From JAZNOQ01 sp045589215 (GTDB lineage: Bacteria > Bacillota > Clostridia > Oscillospirales > CAG-272): a DNA stretch of 6,269 bases. The translations under genes were made by a program, and so were the position numbers. The stretch covers positions 1 through 6,269 of the forward strand of contig JAZNOQ010000105.1 in the NCBI GenBank assembly GCA_045589215.1, written 5' to 3'. The notes beneath the pieces were generated by a model. The model made no database searches, was not told where the DNA came from, and saw only the letters and a list, made by a program, of their open reading frames with translations. Shown one piece after another: positions 5,675 to 6,269 of this stretch. Position 1 is the first letter of the stretch. Each line of letters starts with the position of its first letter.

Positions 5675-5950
5675 ATGGGAAAAGAAGTGTCTTTTAAGAA
5701 CAGAGATAGGTTTATACAGTTAGGTATAGCGATTTCTACATTGCGAAAACTGAAAGGACTTTCACAAGAAAAATTGGCAGAGAAAGTCGGCATTAGCCGT
5801 ACACATATGGGCTTAATCGAAGCACCGGGTACAGCAAACGGTTTTTCGCTTGAGGTATTCTACGATATTGCGGATGCACTTGAGATCGATCCCGCCGACC
5901 TCATCAATGCATCGGTTTTCCCCGATCAGGTCATAGGTAAGAAGAAATGA
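5675..5950 (+). CDS. XRE-family helix-turn-helix transcriptional regulator
   Basis: A 91-residue protein made almost wholly of one Cro/C1-type helix-turn-helix domain (about residues 13-78). The first helix includes IQLGIAISTLRKLKG (14-28), the turn-helix pair is SQEKLAEKVG (30-39) then ISRTHMGLIEA (40-50), and the fold ends with SLEVFYDIADALEIDPADLI (58-77), the usual XRE tail. There is no second sensing domain, so ligand or partner is unknown. AAAGGA (5657-5662) lies 12 nt before the ATG at 5675, which is long; an out-of-frame ATG at 5670 has better spacing but opens only a 17-codon frame. TATAAT at 5631-5636 may be its -10 box, without a good -35. The 5' part is more AT-rich than the ribosomal and thrS genes. 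Divergence from the SLOG-like gene makes it a candidate regulator of that gene or of itself, an inference from position only. Confidence 0.9.
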   Translation: MGKEVSFKNRDRFIQLGIAISTLRKLKGLSQEKLAEKVGISRTHMGLIEAPGTANGFSLEVFYDIADALEIDPADLINASVFPDQVIGKKK

Positions 5951-6000
5951 AAAATCCCCGTTGCGGTATGCGGCGTACTCTAATGGAATAACAGGAAAAG

Positions 6001-6033
6001 GACAGAGAATTTTTGCGTTCTCTGTCTTTTTTT
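6001..6033 (+). terminator. Intrinsic terminator of the XRE gene
   Basis: GACAGAGAA (6001-6009) pairs perfectly with TTCTCTGTC (6018-6026) around an 8-nt loop and is followed by seven T's (6027-6033). It stands 50 bp after the stop codon on the plus strand. The short stretch 5951-6000 between stop and hairpin shows nothing recognisable. Confidence 0.95.
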
Positions 6034-6124
6034 CGTAGGGGCGATTCACGCCGAGCTTTGCTCGGATATCGCCCGTCATGCGGACAGTCCGGGAGGCCTG
6101 TCCCTACGGGGGACGTGAATTGCC
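6034..6124. repeat. Multi-armed imperfect palindromic repeat (probable dispersed element)
   Basis: About 90 bp with nested inverted repeats. The outer arms are GGCGATTCACG (6040-6050) and CGTGAATTGCC (6114-6124), with one G-T pair. CGTAGGG (6034-6040) matches CCCTACG (6102-6108). Two inner hairpins are CCGAGC-TTT-GCTCGG (6051-6065) and GGACAG/CTGTCC (6082-6087 with 6098-6103). GGGCGAT (6039-6045) can instead pair with ATCGCCC (6068-6074). No protein reads through it. GTAGGGGCGATTC and GGACAGTCCGGGAGG-CTGTCCCTACG resemble short intergenic repeats I recall in gut Clostridia, but copy number cannot be judged from one window. It starts directly after a terminator T tract, a common place for such elements. 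Confidence 0.65.
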
Positions 6125-6178
6125 TCCGCGCGGCTCGATGTGTTTTAAATTTTTTTTCAACATATTTCAAGGAAAATA

Positions 6179-6207
6179 TTGACAATGTCAAAAAAATATG
6201 ATATTAT
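6179..6207 (+). promoter_or_regulatory. Sigma-A type promoter facing the right window edge
   Basis: TTGACA (6179-6184, perfect), a 17-bp spacer and TATTAT (6202-6207, five of six). It is preceded by an A/T-rich stretch (6145-6178) that could act as an UP-like element. Transcription should start near 6213-6215 and run off the window, so the gene or RNA it serves is not visible here. Confidence 0.85.
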
Positions 6208-6220
6208 TTCCCTACAAAGT

Positions 6221-6261
6221 TGCGGAACACCTTACGGCGCTTCCGCATTTTTGCTCCGTAA
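6221..6261 (+). promoter_or_regulatory. Structured 5' leader: hairpin plus possible H-type pseudoknot
   Basis: Only a few bases after the predicted transcription start, TGCGGAA (6221-6227) pairs with TTCCGCA (6241-6247) and is followed by TTTTT (6248-6252), which looks like a weak terminator. In addition TTACGGCGC (6232-6240), in the loop of that hairpin, can pair with GCTCCGTAA (6253-6261) apart from one C-T mismatch, which would make an H-type pseudoknot with loops of 4 and 5 nt. This may be a regulatory leader of the next gene or the 5' end of a small RNA. I do not recognise it as a known riboswitch or ribosomal leader class. Confidence 0.45.
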
Positions 6262-6269
6262 TCCCACCC

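Noticed and set aside
6013..6201. A 62-codon plus-strand frame through the palindromic repeat
   Set aside because: It reads through a terminator T tract and nested inverted repeats, and lacks a ribosome binding site.
1..6269. CRISPR array, tRNA, rRNA, insertion sequence or toxin-antitoxin operon
   Set aside because: No regularly spaced repeats, no tRNA or rRNA signatures, no transposase motifs, and the lone XRE gene has no toxin-like partner next to it.

Overview
The window looks like chromosomal DNA of a Gram-positive, low-to-mid GC member of the Firmicutes, most probably a Clostridia (Oscillospirales-like) gut or anaerobic lineage. The reasons are strong AGGAGG-type ribosome binding sites, several near-perfect TTGACA-17-TATAAT promoters, T-box control of a threonyl-tRNA synthetase, a ThrRS of the variant I recall from Clostridia, and small accessory families (a 'YDT' small protein and a SLOG-like 'FFGHR' protein) that I recall from clostridial genomes. 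The lineage is an inference from recalled protein similarity; no search was run.

Left part (1-1270, plus strand): the end of an rplK-rplA (L11-L1) operon. Positions 8-49 fold into a structure that copies the L1-binding site of 23S rRNA, so L1 probably represses its own mRNA there. The upstream gene (classically nusG) lies outside the window. The operon ends at a strong bidirectional hairpin instead of running into rplJ-rplL.

Middle part (1274-4843, minus strand): two transcription units. The first is thrS, driven by a strong promoter at 4815-4843 through a T-box leader of about 260 nt with a Thr (ACC) specifier and a terminator. The second is a 78-residue small protein followed by a LacX-like aldose 1-epimerase, driven by a strong promoter that begins only a few bases past the thrS terminator hairpin.

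Right part (4861-6269): tandem hairpins, then a minus-strand gene for a SLOG-like protein. It is divergent from a small plus-strand XRE-type DNA-binding protein, with a consensus promoter for the former in the shared 167-bp intergenic region. After the XRE gene come a clean terminator, a multi-armed palindromic repeat of about 90 bp, and a strong plus-strand promoter whose transcript would begin with a hairpin/possible H-type pseudoknot that runs to the window edge.

The core genes (L11, L1, ThrRS) all serve translation, and two carry RNA-based feedback: L1 binds its mRNA, and uncharged tRNA-Thr is sensed by the T-box. The remaining genes look like ordinary accessory genes. I did not find a convincing new multi-gene system. 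The least explained items are the leader at the right edge, the palindromic repeat, and the SLOG/XRE divergent pair.
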